Positions 16,618 to 25,148 of a DNA stretch of 50,840 nt are shown piece after piece; position 1 is the stretch's first letter; every line of letters starts with the position of its first letter. The position numbers and the translations under genes are program-made. The stretch is from NCBI GenBank assembly GCA_903850745.1, contig CAINMH010000138.1, positions 1-50,840 on the forward strand. Reading direction: 5' to 3'. Below the pieces are notes generated by a model. That model searched no databases and had not been told where the DNA came from. It saw nothing but the letters and a program-made list of their open reading frames with translations. The stretch is from an uncultured bacterium (GTDB taxonomy: Bacteria > Actinomycetota > Actinomycetes > S36-B12).

Positions 16618-17511
16618 TCAGCCCGAAACTTCTAACTTTTTTAGATGGTCTAAGACCGCGCGCAACGCACGTGACGTGTCCTCGGCACGCCAAGCGGCTG
16701 TGAGGTCAACCTCCGCGTCAACTCCCGGAATGGGAATAAATCTGAAGTTTTCATCTGTCACGTTCTTTGCGACCGAGGCCAGCGTGACATGACTTCCCAC
16801 GCCAGCACTTACAAGCACCAACGCAGACTGTGTGTCGGGCGCGATCTGCACGATGTCTGGAATGTAGCCCGCCGAACGTGTGAAACGCCTCAGGCGTTCA
16901 GGCATAACTGAACCTTCATGTGGTGGTAGTGAAATAAATTTCTCGTCGTGGAGCTCTGCGAATGAAATTTCGGTTCGCTGCGCAATCGCATTCGTGAGGG
17001 GCACTGCCACGACTAAAGAATCATGCATCACGGTCTCCACGGCGATACCGGCGGGTACGCCGTCCCACCGACCGAAGGCTAGGTCTGTCTCACGATTGAC
17101 GAGAAGGCGCATTGCGGGCAGGGCAAAAGTCTGGCTGGACAGTTCAAGTTGAATGCCGGGTTTGCTAGCGCGCAGAGATCGAGCGAGGGCGGCAACTAGA
17201 GGGTACGTCGAGATTCCCGAAAAGGAAATGCGGACTAGACCCGTTTCCCCTGCGGCGGCGTCCCGCACGGACTCCTCTGCGCGACGAATAGTGTGAATGA
17301 CCTCTTGCGCTGAAACCAAGAGTGCGCGACCGCTTGCCGTTAGCCGAACCGACCGAGTGTTTCTCTCGAACAACCGAGTATTCAGTTCACGCTCGAGTTG
17401 CTGGATCGTGCGGCTCAGTGGTGGTTGAGCCATGTGGAGTCGCTCGGCAGCTCGCCCAAAGTGCAATTCTTCGGCCACGGCGAGAAAAGCTCGTAACTGT
17501 GAAATATCCAT
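16618..17511 (-). CDS. LysR-family transcriptional regulator
   Basis: This 297-residue protein is standard LysR length. The N-terminal winged helix-turn-helix reads MDISQLRAFLAVAEELHFGRAAERLHMAQPPLSRTIQQLE. The effector-binding domain begins near residue 90 with GLVRISFSGISTYPLVAALAR. It diverges from the CoA-transferase/ribBA pair across a 118-base gap, the usual arrangement for a LysR regulator and its target, so it probably controls those two genes. I could not pick a secure T-N11-A operator there. Its closest style is the CbnR/BenM-like group that senses small aromatic or carboxylic inducers, but the effector is not predictable. Confidence 0.93.
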   Translation of the reverse strand: MDISQLRAFLAVAEELHFGRAAERLHMAQPPLSRTIQQLERELNTRLFERNTRSVRLTASGRALLVSAQEVIHTIRRAEESVRDAAAGETGLVRISFSGISTYPLVAALARSLRASKPGIQLELSSQTFALPAMRLLVNRETDLAFGRWDGVPAGIAVETVMHDSLVVAVPLTNAIAQRTEISFAELHDEKFISLPPHEGSVMPERLRRFTRSAGYIPDIVQIAPDTQSALVLVSAGVGSHVTLASVAKNVTDENFRFIPIPGVDAEVDLTAAWRAEDTSRALRAVLDHLKKLEVSG

Positions 17512-17629
17512 GACATAGAGGTATCACAGACCGACCAACTTTGTATTGGACGTGCATGAATCGATCTCAGACACTTATGACCGTGTCCACGCTAACGATG
17601 TCGAATAGCACTTTCCACGAGGGGACCTT

Positions 17630-18832
17630 GTGAACCTACCACTCGAAGGCCTCACTGTCGTCTCCATTGAGCAGGCGGTTGCCGCTCCATTGGCGACACG
17701 GCATCTCGCGGATCTGGGCGCAAGGGTAATCAAGATTGAACGGCCCGATGGCGGGGACTTCGCGCGGGAATATGACCACGTTGTTGACGGAGCTGGCGCT
17801 CATTTCGTGTGGCTGAATCGCGGGAAAGAATCTTTAGCCGTTGATTTGAAGTCTGAGGTAGGTCTCAACGCGGTGCTCCGACTAATCGCCGACGCCGACG
17901 TGTTCATTCAGAACCTGGCTCCTGGTGTCGCGCAGCGGCTCGGTATGGGAAGCGAGACCCTTCGTGCGCTCAATGCGAAGTTGATCGTGGTGGAACTCAC
18001 GGGCTATGGCACCGGTGGCCCACTCGAGCAGCGCAAGGCCTACGACATGCTGATTCAGGCCGAGTCGGGACTCATCTCCATCACTGGAACGCCGGAAACG
18101 GCCGTTAAGACCGGAATCCCTACGGCAGATATCGCAGCTGGGATGTACGCATGTCAGGGTGTACTCGCTGCGCTCATCCGCAGGCTGCGCACTGGAGAGG
18201 GCGCAACGATAGACGTATCAATGCTCGAGGCGACGGTCGAGTGGATCGGCTACGGTCTTTATACGGCGATGTTTACCGGAAGGAATCAGCCCCGCATGGG
18301 CCTTGGGCATGCGTCCATCGCTCCTTACGAAGCATTTCCTACGAACGATGGCCAAGTCCTGATTGGCGTCCAGAATGACAATGGCTGGCGCACACTCATG
18401 GCCGATGTCTTTGGTGCTCCGGAGTTTGTTGCAGATCCGAGATTCGTGACGAACGTAGCTCGCGTGCGCAATCGTGAAGAGTGTGACACTTTAGTCGCGA
18501 ATTATTCGGTGCGCTTCTCGAGCGAAGAGTTAACACAGAAATTAACGAAGGCTGGTGTTCCTGCTGCTGAGATCAAAACACCTCGCGAAGTCATCGAGCA
18601 TCCACAACTTAAGGCGCGCAATCGCTGGCGTGAAGTCGGCACTGAATTCAGTCGAATTCCCGCTCTCCTTCCTCCGGTCACCTTTGCGGATGTTGAGGCG
18701 CGAATGGGTGACGTTCCTGCTCTTGGTCAGCAGACAACTGCCTTGTTGCTCGAGGCGGGCGTAGACGCGAGCACGATTGAGGAAATGCTCAGTTCCGGAC
18801 TTGCCGTCCAGTCTGGGGCGTTGGAGCGGTGA
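17630..18832 (+). CDS. CaiB/BaiF (class III) CoA-transferase
   Basis: This 400-residue class III CoA-transferase has family motifs in order. They are [35 protein letters not shown] at the N-terminus, DLKSEVGLN, and [32 protein letters not shown]. The catalytic Asp167 is in [15 protein letters not shown]. It moves CoA from a donor thioester to a free carboxylic acid. In this block it would activate the acid product of the aldehyde dehydrogenase before beta-oxidation. The start is GTG with CACGAGGGGACC just upstream. Its stop overlaps the ribBA start by 4 bases, an unusual coupling. Donor and acceptor cannot be named from sequence. Confidence 0.92.
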   Translation: MNLPLEGLTVVSIEQAVAAPLATRHLADLGARVIKIERPDGGDFAREYDHVVDGAGAHFVWLNRGKESLAVDLKSEVGLNAVLRLIADADVFIQNLAPGVAQRLGMGSETLRALNAKLIVVELTGYGTGGPLEQRKAYDMLIQAESGLISITGTPETAVKTGIPTADIAAGMYACQGVLAALIRRLRTGEGATIDVSMLEATVEWIGYGLYTAMFTGRNQPRMGLGHASIAPYEAFPTNDGQVLIGVQNDNGWRTLMADVFGAPEFVADPRFVTNVARVRNREECDTLVANYSVRFSSEELTQKLTKAGVPAAEIKTPREVIEHPQLKARNRWREVGTEFSRIPALLPPVTFADVEARMGDVPALGQQTTALLLEAGVDASTIEEMLSSGLAVQSGALER

Positions 18833-20091
18833 CGTCCCTCAATGAGAATGAACAGCAAGTGCCCTTGGATGACATCCACAGTGCGATCAACGCGATCCGC
18901 GCCGGAAAGCCAGTGGTTGTCGTGGACGATGAGGATCGAGAGAACGAGGGCGATCTTATCTTCGCGGCAGAGTTTGCGACTCGTGAACTCACAGCGTTTA
19001 TGGTTCGACACACTTCTGGATACATCTGCGTGGCCATGCCAGGTAGTGAACTCGATCGACTGGGACTGCCACCGATGACTGTCGTCAATGAGGACCGACG
19101 TGGCACCGCATACGCAATCACGGTTGATGCGCGGGATGTCGTTGCGACTGGAATCTCAGCAGAAGATCGTACCTTTACTATTCGAACTCTTGCAGATCCA
19201 GCTACGACGTCAAATGAGTTGACTCGCCCGGGGCACGTTGTCCCGCTACGCGCTGTCGACGGGGGGGTCCTACGACGTGCCGGGCACACCGAGGCTGCCG
19301 TGGATCTTTCTCGGCTTGCCGGCCTCCGATCCGCTGGCGTCCTATGCGAACTCGTCAATGATGACGGTTCCATGATGCGCTCCCAGCAGTGTCGGGAATT
19401 CGCTGACAAACACGGTCTGCCGATGATTTCCATCGCTGACCTGATCTCGCATATTAGGCGCACGGAGCGGCAAGTCGACTTGCTGGTCGAAACTCCCATG
19501 CCGACTGAATTTGGCGACTTTCGCGCGGTGGGTTTCCGCTCCCGTATCGATGGCATAGAGCACATTGCGCTCGTCTACGGAGACATCAGCCATGGCGAGG
19601 AGATCCTCGTACGAGTGCACTCGGAATGCCTAACCGGTGATGCCCTCGGCTCTCGGCGATGCGATTGCGGACCGCAGCTTCGGGCAGCCCTCGCGGTTGT
19701 CGCTTCCGAAGGAAGCGGTGTTGTCCTTTACATGCGCGGGCACGAAGGTCGGGGCATCGGGCTGATTCGCAAATTGAGTGCCTATGCGCTCCAAGACGTG
19801 GGACATGACACGGTGGAGGCCAATCTCGCCCTCGGCATGCCAGCTGATGCCCGCGAATACGGAACTGGGGCGCAGATCCTGGCTGAACTTGGGATCCGCA
19901 CAATGCGGCTCCTCACAAATAATCCTCAGAAGCGAGCTGGTCTTGAGGGCTACGGATTGTCCATCCTCGAAAGAGTTCCCCTTGAGGTGGAGCCAACTGA
20001 GGAGAACGTCCGTTATCTGCGGACGAAGCGCGACCGAATGGGGCACGAGGTCCTGCGTTCTGAGCTCTCCGGGGGACAGCATGCGCAGTAG
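18829..20091 (+). CDS. ribBA: Bifunctional 3,4-dihydroxy-2-butanone-4-phosphate synthase/GTP cyclohydrolase II
   Basis: This 420-residue fusion carries both riboflavin-entry activities. The N-terminal DHBP synthase domain (about 15-215) has [19 protein letters not shown] for Mg binding and [28 protein letters not shown]. The C-terminal GTP cyclohydrolase II domain has the zinc Cys set in [20 protein letters not shown] and the catalytic [10 protein letters not shown]. It starts at GTG, overlapping the CoA-transferase stop, with TTGGAGCG before it. No ribD, ribE or ribH is nearby and no FMN riboswitch is visible, so this is likely an accessory copy dedicated to flavin supply for the adjacent flavin-dependent monooxygenase system. 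Whether it is the only ribBA in the genome cannot be seen here. Confidence 0.95.
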   Translation: MTSLNENEQQVPLDDIHSAINAIRAGKPVVVVDDEDRENEGDLIFAAEFATRELTAFMVRHTSGYICVAMPGSELDRLGLPPMTVVNEDRRGTAYAITVDARDVVATGISAEDRTFTIRTLADPATTSNELTRPGHVVPLRAVDGGVLRRAGHTEAAVDLSRLAGLRSAGVLCELVNDDGSMMRSQQCREFADKHGLPMISIADLISHIRRTERQVDLLVETPMPTEFGDFRAVGFRSRIDGIEHIALVYGDISHGEEILVRVHSECLTGDALGSRRCDCGPQLRAALAVVASEGSGVVLYMRGHEGRGIGLIRKLSAYALQDVGHDTVEANLALGMPADAREYGTGAQILAELGIRTMRLLTNNPQKRAGLEGYGLSILERVPLEVEPTEENVRYLRTKRDRMGHEVLRSELSGGQHAQ

Positions 20092-20206
20092 AGGGCTTGT
20101 TTACCACCTATGTACGGATTCGAGTGATGCCACGCGCAAATCTTCGGAGAAATTAACAAATCTGAGTGAGATGATCACAATTACGCAACATCTACCCCCC
20201 AAAGAC

Positions 20207-20235
20207 TTGACGGGTGTTCACTAACACATGACAAT
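20207..20235 (+). promoter_or_regulatory. Putative sigma-70 promoter of the ABC transporter operon
   Basis: TTGACG (20207-20212) is followed after 17 bases by GACAAT (20230-20235), a good -35 and a moderate -10. It leaves a leader of about 65 bases before the substrate-binding protein start. Confidence 0.5.
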
Positions 20236-20244
20236 CCCGTCATG

Positions 20245-20271
20245 CCTGAGAGCAGGCAATCCTCTCTCAGG
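20245..20271 (+). promoter_or_regulatory. 5' leader hairpin of the ABC substrate-binding protein mRNA
   Basis: CCTGAGAG (20245-20252) pairs with CTCTCAGG (20264-20271) around an 11-base loop, downstream of the predicted promoter and upstream of the GAAGGAG ribosome site. It may stabilise the message. It does not match a riboswitch I recognise. Confidence 0.4.
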
Positions 20272-20307
20272 AGACGACAACCGCAATTAAACGAAGGAGA
20301 TTCACGA

Positions 20308-21480
20308 ATGGCATTTAACTCAATGGGCAAGGGGGCACGACGTCTCGTCATCACGAGCGGCGTGGCGTTCGTTGCCGCCGCCACGCTCGCCGCGTGCGGT
20401 TCCTCCGGCGGCGGTTCGTCGTCTTCATCCACGCCAGCACCGGCGCCTACGACCTCGGGCGCTCCGGCTCCCACGACGTCCTCGGCCCCAGTAGAGAAGT
20501 CGAAGGTTTACTTCACAAACAACTTCTCTGACAACGACTGGCGTCAGCAGATGCAGAAGACGGTCGAACTGGCTGCTGCACTCCCTCAGTACGCAGACAT
20601 TATGACCCTCGAGGTTTCGAACTCCGGCGTTGCACCCGAAGATCAGGCCGCGATGATCGAGAGCATCATCGCCAAGGGCGATGCTGACGCAATCATCATG
20701 GAGGCAGCTTCTCCCGAGGCCGTCAATCAGGCCATCCAGAACGCCTGTGACGCTGGCATCAAGGTCGTGACCTTCGATTCGTTGGCCACTGCACCGTGTG
20801 CGTGGAAGGTCGCAGTCGACTGGAAGTACAACGGTCAGGTTGCCGCAGCATTTGTCGCTGAGGCGCTTGGTGGCAAGGGCCAGGTCGCAGTTGACTACGG
20901 TCTAAAGGGTTTGGCTATCGGCCTTGACTTCACAAAGGGCGTCAAGGAAGAGCTCGCGAAGTACCCCGGAATCGAGATTGTTGGCGAGTACGAGGGTGGC
21001 TTCAACCCTGCACAGGAGAAGTCGGGTACAGCCGCCATTCTGGCAAGCTACCCCGATCTTGCGGCATCGATGACGATGTACGTGGGGGCTCCGGCAGCTG
21101 AGGCGTTCATCGCCGCAGGCAAGACCAGCTACGTCATCTCCGGCACCGCCAACAACGCTGGCGCAATGCAGTGTGCGGGCGACGCCAACCAGAAGTGTGT
21201 GTACTGGACTGACTCCCCCGGCATCAGTGTCTTGGCCCTGAACGTGGCGCTTGACGCGATTTCGGGTAAGGAAGCCACCCCACGCACGCTCGTGATGGAT
21301 GCCCCTAATGGGTACTTCTATGTCAAGGGCAACACCAGCATCGCTGCCTATCCGAACGCGAACGTTTCGGAGTGGACGGATGGAGTGAACTTCTACTCTG
21401 ACCAGCCAGGCTCGCTGTCCCTGCCGGTCCTCCCGGTTGGCATTGATCTTCCGATCACTGCTGCCGACGTCGTCGGCTAA
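20308..21480 (+). CDS. Sugar-type ABC transporter substrate-binding lipoprotein
   Basis: The ORF track begins at 20242, but the ATG at 20308 has GAAGGAG eight bases upstream and gives MAFNSMGKGARR. The 390-residue protein has a lipoprotein signal with lipobox LAAC and a Ser/Gly/Pro-rich tether. A periplasmic-binding-protein type 1 (RbsB-like) domain follows: KVYFTNNFSDNDWRQQMQKTVELAA, then AMIESIIAKGDADAIIMEAASPEAVNQAI. It would be anchored outside the membrane and deliver ligand to the two permeases encoded downstream. A long perfect hairpin after the gene may raise its mRNA above the rest. The ligand is not predictable; the family binds pentoses, hexoses, polyols and other small molecules. 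Confidence 0.93.
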   Translation: MAFNSMGKGARRLVITSGVAFVAAATLAACGSSGGGSSSSSTPAPAPTTSGAPAPTTSSAPVEKSKVYFTNNFSDNDWRQQMQKTVELAAALPQYADIMTLEVSNSGVAPEDQAAMIESIIAKGDADAIIMEAASPEAVNQAIQNACDAGIKVVTFDSLATAPCAWKVAVDWKYNGQVAAAFVAEALGGKGQVAVDYGLKGLAIGLDFTKGVKEELAKYPGIEIVGEYEGGFNPAQEKSGTAAILASYPDLAASMTMYVGAPAAEAFIAAGKTSYVISGTANNAGAMQCAGDANQKCVYWTDSPGISVLALNVALDAISGKEATPRTLVMDAPNGYFYVKGNTSIAAYPNANVSEWTDGVNFYSDQPGSLSLPVLPVGIDLPITAADVVG

Positions 21481-21496
21481 GTAAGTAGCACTTTTA

Positions 21497-21541
21497 GGCT
21501 CCGATTCTCCGTTCTCCCTGCGAGAACGGAGAATCGGAGCC
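21497..21541 (+). terminator. Perfect 20-bp hairpin between binding protein and ATPase genes
   Basis: GGCTCCGATTCTCCGTTCTC (21497-21516) is fully complementary to 21522-21541 around a five-base loop. No T-run follows (CACTTAATG). It probably acts as a processing or stabilising stem, or a leaky terminator, keeping binding-protein mRNA in excess over transporter mRNA. Confidence 0.7.
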
Positions 21542-21601
21542 ACACTTAATGCGGTAGTCGTTCACCGCACGTTATGAGCGAAGTTGACAGGAGGCGGTGG
21601 G

Positions 21602-23113
21602 ATGCGAGAACTCGTCCTAAAAAACGTGGCCAAGAGTTACGGCGGCGTACATGCGCTCAAGTCTGTGGATCTCACGGCAACTGCGGGTGAGATCCATGGG
21701 CTAATCGGCGAGAACGGAGCGGGCAAGAGCACGCTGATCAAGATTCTCGCGGGCGCTCAAAAGCCAGACACGGGCACCGTTGTGTGGGATGGCGAGGAAC
21801 TCAGCCTTAGCAACCCTGTCGAGGCAGTTCGCAAGGGCATCGCCGCTGTTTTTCAAGAGCTGTCCCTTATTCCAGATCTCACTGTCGCGCAGAACATCTG
21901 GTTCAAACGCGAATCCCTTTCAATAGTGGGAAGTGTTCGGGCGAAAAAACTTTATGCCCGTACGGAAGAACTTTTTGCCAGTTTGAACCTTCCCGACATT
22001 GGCCCAGATCGCGTGGTTTCCACGCTCACAGTTGGTGAGAAGCAGCTCGTGGAGATTGCTAAGGCCATCTCCACAAATCCGCAGATTCTCATCCTTGACG
22101 AAGCAACCTCCGCGCTCTCTCATGCGCAGACTGAGTGGCTACTCACCATGTGCCGTCGCCTCGCCAGTGAGGGTGTGCTTATCTTCTTTATTTCACACCG
22201 CATGCGTGAGGTCCGCAATATCGCGAACCGAATCACTGTCTTGCGCAATGGCAATTCGGTTGGTTCCTTTGAGTTGGGCGAGAAGTCCGACGATGAAATC
22301 GTGACCATGATGCTAGGTCGTCGAATCGCTCAGTTGTTTCCGGAAAAGTCCACGACTCCGCCAGGCTCGGAACTCCTTCGTGCGGAGGCATTGAGTGTCG
22401 GGCACCGTCTGCGTAGTGCTTCATTGTCAGTTCGGGCCGGCGAGATTGTCGGCATTGGTGGTCTTCAAGGCCAGGGCCAGGTAACCCTCCTCTCTGCGCT
22501 TGCCGGCGCCATCAGTGCGGATGGCAAAATTTTGATTGAGGGTGAACCGAAGTCCTTCTCTAACCCGCGTGACGCGATGCGTGCAGGCATCGGCATCGCC
22601 TACGTGCCTGAAGACCGCAAGACCCAGGGCCTCCTGCTTGCTAAGTCCATCCGAATGAATCTCACACTTGCGAGCTTGTCTGCCCTCAGCCGTTATGGCT
22701 TCGTCAATAAGGCAAAGGAAGGCGAGGTGGTTGATCGACTCATCGCCGACAACCAGATCAAGGTCTCTAGCCCCGAAGCGCTGGTCAGCAGTTTGTCTGG
22801 CGGCAACCAGCAGAAAGTTGTTATCGCAAAGGCTCTTGAAACACACGCGAAAATTTTGCTCCTCTTCGACTTGACCCGCGGGGTAGATGTGGGCACAAAG
22901 TCTGAGATCTTCAAAATGATGCAGAGCCTCGCCTCGGAAGGCTACGGATTGGTGTTCTACTCGACCGATCTTGAAGAACTCGCCCATGTCTGCCATCGGG
23001 TCCTCGTAATGAGCGGTGGCGAGATCGTAAAGGAACTTCAAGGCGCAGAACTGAGTGATGAGGCGATTTTGGCGGCGTCTGTGGGCGCAGATGAGGTGAA
23101 GACCAATGTCTAG
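21602..23113 (+). CDS. Sugar-type ABC transporter double ATP-binding protein (RbsA/MglA-like)
   Basis: The ATG at 21602, with AGGAGG seven bases upstream, is preferred over the earlier codon of the ORF track; 503 residues result. The protein has two fused nucleotide-binding domains. The first is intact: Walker A GENGAGKST, signature-like LTVGEKQLVEIAKAI, and Walker B LILDEATSAL. The second has the usual degenerate Walker A (GGLQGQGQ) and an intact LSGGNQQKV signature. Its Walker B, however, reads LLLFDLTRGVDVG instead of LDEPTRG, so the Asp, Glu and Pro are altered. It energises import with the permeases, with which it overlaps by 8 bases. One catalytic site may carry the ATPase activity. Confidence 0.93.
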   Translation: MRELVLKNVAKSYGGVHALKSVDLTATAGEIHGLIGENGAGKSTLIKILAGAQKPDTGTVVWDGEELSLSNPVEAVRKGIAAVFQELSLIPDLTVAQNIWFKRESLSIVGSVRAKKLYARTEELFASLNLPDIGPDRVVSTLTVGEKQLVEIAKAISTNPQILILDEATSALSHAQTEWLLTMCRRLASEGVLIFFISHRMREVRNIANRITVLRNGNSVGSFELGEKSDDEIVTMMLGRRIAQLFPEKSTTPPGSELLRAEALSVGHRLRSASLSVRAGEIVGIGGLQGQGQVTLLSALAGAISADGKILIEGEPKSFSNPRDAMRAGIGIAYVPEDRKTQGLLLAKSIRMNLTLASLSALSRYGFVNKAKEGEVVDRLIADNQIKVSSPEALVSSLSGGNQQKVVIAKALETHAKILLLFDLTRGVDVGTKSEIFKMMQSLASEGYGLVFYSTDLEELAHVCHRVLVMSGGEIVKELQGAELSDEAILAASVGADEVKTNV

Positions 23114-24116
23114 TAGGACCACGACAAAAGTCGCAGCGCCAGAGCGCCGCAAAGTCGGCCTCGTAGCCAGTGGCAAGATCAATATGCTGGCTCCCTACAT
23201 CATCCTCTTGGTCCTGCTACTCATATGGGCCGCCAAGTTCCCCGGTTTGTTCGTCGGTAGCCCAGGTGCGCTTTCGTCGCTAAACCTTTGGATTCCGACG
23301 GCAATGACCCTTGCTCTGGCGGCGACTGCGCAGACGCTCGTGGTTCAGTCAGGTGGTATCGATCTGTCCATCGGCGGCGTAATGAGTTTGACTGCCGCCA
23401 TCTTCGTTACACGCGGATGGTCCTCGCTGGCTGAGTGCATCATGTGGTTTGTTATTTGCGTTGTGGTGGGTGCACTTTGTGGCGCGTTCAATGGTGTGAT
23501 CGTCGCGTACCTAAAACTTGAATCCTTTGTCGTGACGCTGGCGACCTGGTCGATTCTGAGCGGCATCGCACTCCTTCTCGTGCCAATCCCTGGCGGTGAT
23601 GTGCCTGAGTGGTTCACGAAGTCCTTCAGCGATAAGCCCCTGGTACTTTCTTGGGGAGTCTTCCTCTTCATCGGACTGATTCTTTTTGCGATCTGGTTCC
23701 GTCGGATTCGATTGGGAATTTCGATCCGAGCACTCGGTTCGGATCGCACTGGGGCTTTCTTGTCTGGAGTCCCGATCCGAAGGACGACTGTGACGACTTT
23801 TATGTTGTCGGGCGCACTCGCGGCTCTCGCAGGTCTTTATCTGGCATGGAAGACGGGTACCGCGGCCTCGGACATGGGCGACCCCTACATCCTGTGGTCC
23901 ATTGCGGCTGTGGTCATTGGCGGCACGTCACTCGCCGGTGGCAAAGGAGGTATCGGCGGCAGTCTCGTTGGGACGTTGATCGTCACTATCATTGCGCCGA
24001 TCATCTTTGCCTTTGGACTCCCTGACTTCCTTAAGGCTCTTGTTATCGGCTTGATTCTGATCATTGCGGTGGTCAGTTCCGCAGCTCTCGATGCGTATGC
24101 GAGGAGGACCCGATGA
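23106..24116 (+). CDS. ABC transporter permease 1 (RbsC-like)
   Basis: The product is a 336-residue integral membrane protein of the BPD_transp_2 family with about 8-10 hydrophobic segments. Diagnostic stretches are LALAATAQTLVVQSGGIDLSIGGVMSLTA near the N-terminal third and GGTSLAGGKGGIGGSLVGTLIV in the C-terminal third. The latter is the conserved cytoplasmic loop contacting the ATPase. The start overlaps the ATPase gene by 8 bases and its stop overlaps the second permease in ATGA, so the operon is translationally coupled. It would form a heterodimeric channel with the next gene. Confidence 0.93.
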   Translation: MSSRTTTKVAAPERRKVGLVASGKINMLAPYIILLVLLLIWAAKFPGLFVGSPGALSSLNLWIPTAMTLALAATAQTLVVQSGGIDLSIGGVMSLTAAIFVTRGWSSLAECIMWFVICVVVGALCGAFNGVIVAYLKLESFVVTLATWSILSGIALLLVPIPGGDVPEWFTKSFSDKPLVLSWGVFLFIGLILFAIWFRRIRLGISIRALGSDRTGAFLSGVPIRRTTVTTFMLSGALAALAGLYLAWKTGTAASDMGDPYILWSIAAVVIGGTSLAGGKGGIGGSLVGTLIVTIIAPIIFAFGLPDFLKALVIGLILIIAVVSSAALDAYARRTR

Positions 24117-25111
24117 GTATTGACACGCAGATTGATCCAGCAGAGGGAGTCGGCTCTAAGAGGCGTCGGATCTCTCCAAGCGCGCGCTCGATCATGATCG
24201 CCTACGGTGTCACAGCAGTAATTTTCATCGCCGCGACTTTGCGCTCGCCGGAATTTGCGTTCGCCAAGACAACGCCGTTGTTGCTCACCACAGCGGCTAT
24301 CATCGGTATTGCTTCGATCGGCCAGACCTTTGTCATTTTGGGTGGGGGACTAGATCTCTCGGTGCCGTGGATTATGACCGGATCAGCAATAGTTATCGCC
24401 CGATTGGCCAATCTCAACAGCGAGCGACTTATCTGGCTAATCCCGATCACTCTCGTCGTGGCGGGGCTGATTGGCTGGATCAGCGGCACGGTAATCGCCC
24501 GCCTTAAGGTTTCTCCCATCATCATGACATTGGGTATGGCCGGCGTAGTCGAAGGCGGAATCAAGTTCTATACGCAAGGCAAGGGCAGCCCGTCCGCGCC
24601 AGCCGCTCTCAAGACGCTGGCGCAGAACGTTATCGGCCCCTTCACGTGGATCACGATCATCTGGGTCGTTCTTGCCGTGATTGCAACGGTCATCCTTGCC
24701 AAGACGTCATACGGTCGGGGTCTCTACGCGACTGGCACGAACTCTGTGGTCTCCCGGTTCTCAGGGGTACGCACTGATCGAGTCACAACCTCGACCTATG
24801 TCATCTCCGCGGTTACGGCCTCGCTCGGCGGAATCCTGCTCCTAGGATTCCTCGGTGACCCGTCGTTGAACATGGGAACGCCATACTTGTTCGCCACGAT
24901 CGCGGCAGTAGCTATCGGCGGGGCATCGATTGCCGGCGGATCGGGCAACTATATCGGCACCGTCGCTGGCGCACTGCTTATGGTGGTGCTCATCGCTTTC
25001 CTTCGCGGACTTCCCGGCTTCGGCCCGGGCTGGCAGGGAATCGTCTATGGAGTGGTTATTCTTGTGGCTGTGGCGCTAGCCTCCGGTCGGTTCTCTCGAC
25101 AGGCGACCTAG
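24113..25111 (+). CDS. ABC transporter permease 2 (RbsC-like)
   Basis: This is a 332-residue membrane protein homologous in layout to the preceding permease. It has IIGIASIGQTFVILGGGLDLSVPWIMTGSA in the first half and AIGGASIAGGSGNYIGTVAGALLMVVLIAFL in the C-terminal third. Two different permeases with one double ATPase and one lipoprotein make a complete importer. The start ATG overlaps the previous stop. It is the last transporter gene; the XRE-cupin regulator follows after 37 bases on the same strand and may be co-transcribed. Confidence 0.93.
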   Translation: MSIDTQIDPAEGVGSKRRRISPSARSIMIAYGVTAVIFIAATLRSPEFAFAKTTPLLLTTAAIIGIASIGQTFVILGGGLDLSVPWIMTGSAIVIARLANLNSERLIWLIPITLVVAGLIGWISGTVIARLKVSPIIMTLGMAGVVEGGIKFYTQGKGSPSAPAALKTLAQNVIGPFTWITIIWVVLAVIATVILAKTSYGRGLYATGTNSVVSRFSGVRTDRVTTSTYVISAVTASLGGILLLGFLGDPSLNMGTPYLFATIAAVAIGGASIAGGSGNYIGTVAGALLMVVLIAFLRGLPGFGPGWQGIVYGVVILVAVALASGRFSRQAT

Positions 25112-25148
25112 AGCTCACTAGTCGCATAAGTCGAGGGAAGGTTTTGCA

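Noticed and set aside
17512-17629. FMN riboswitch or secure LysR box upstream of the CoA-transferase/ribBA pair
   Set aside because: The 118-base gap is too short for an FMN element and lacks its conserved blocks. The only inverted repeat (GACAC-N8-GTGTC) is weak and not in T-N11-A form.
18789-19565. 258-residue minus-strand ORF
   Set aside because: Antisense to ribBA and rich in Ser/Arg/Thr, as expected from the reverse complement of GC-rich coding DNA.
22427-23182. 251-residue minus-strand ORF
   Set aside because: Antisense to the second half of the ABC ATPase. It shows no domain of its own.
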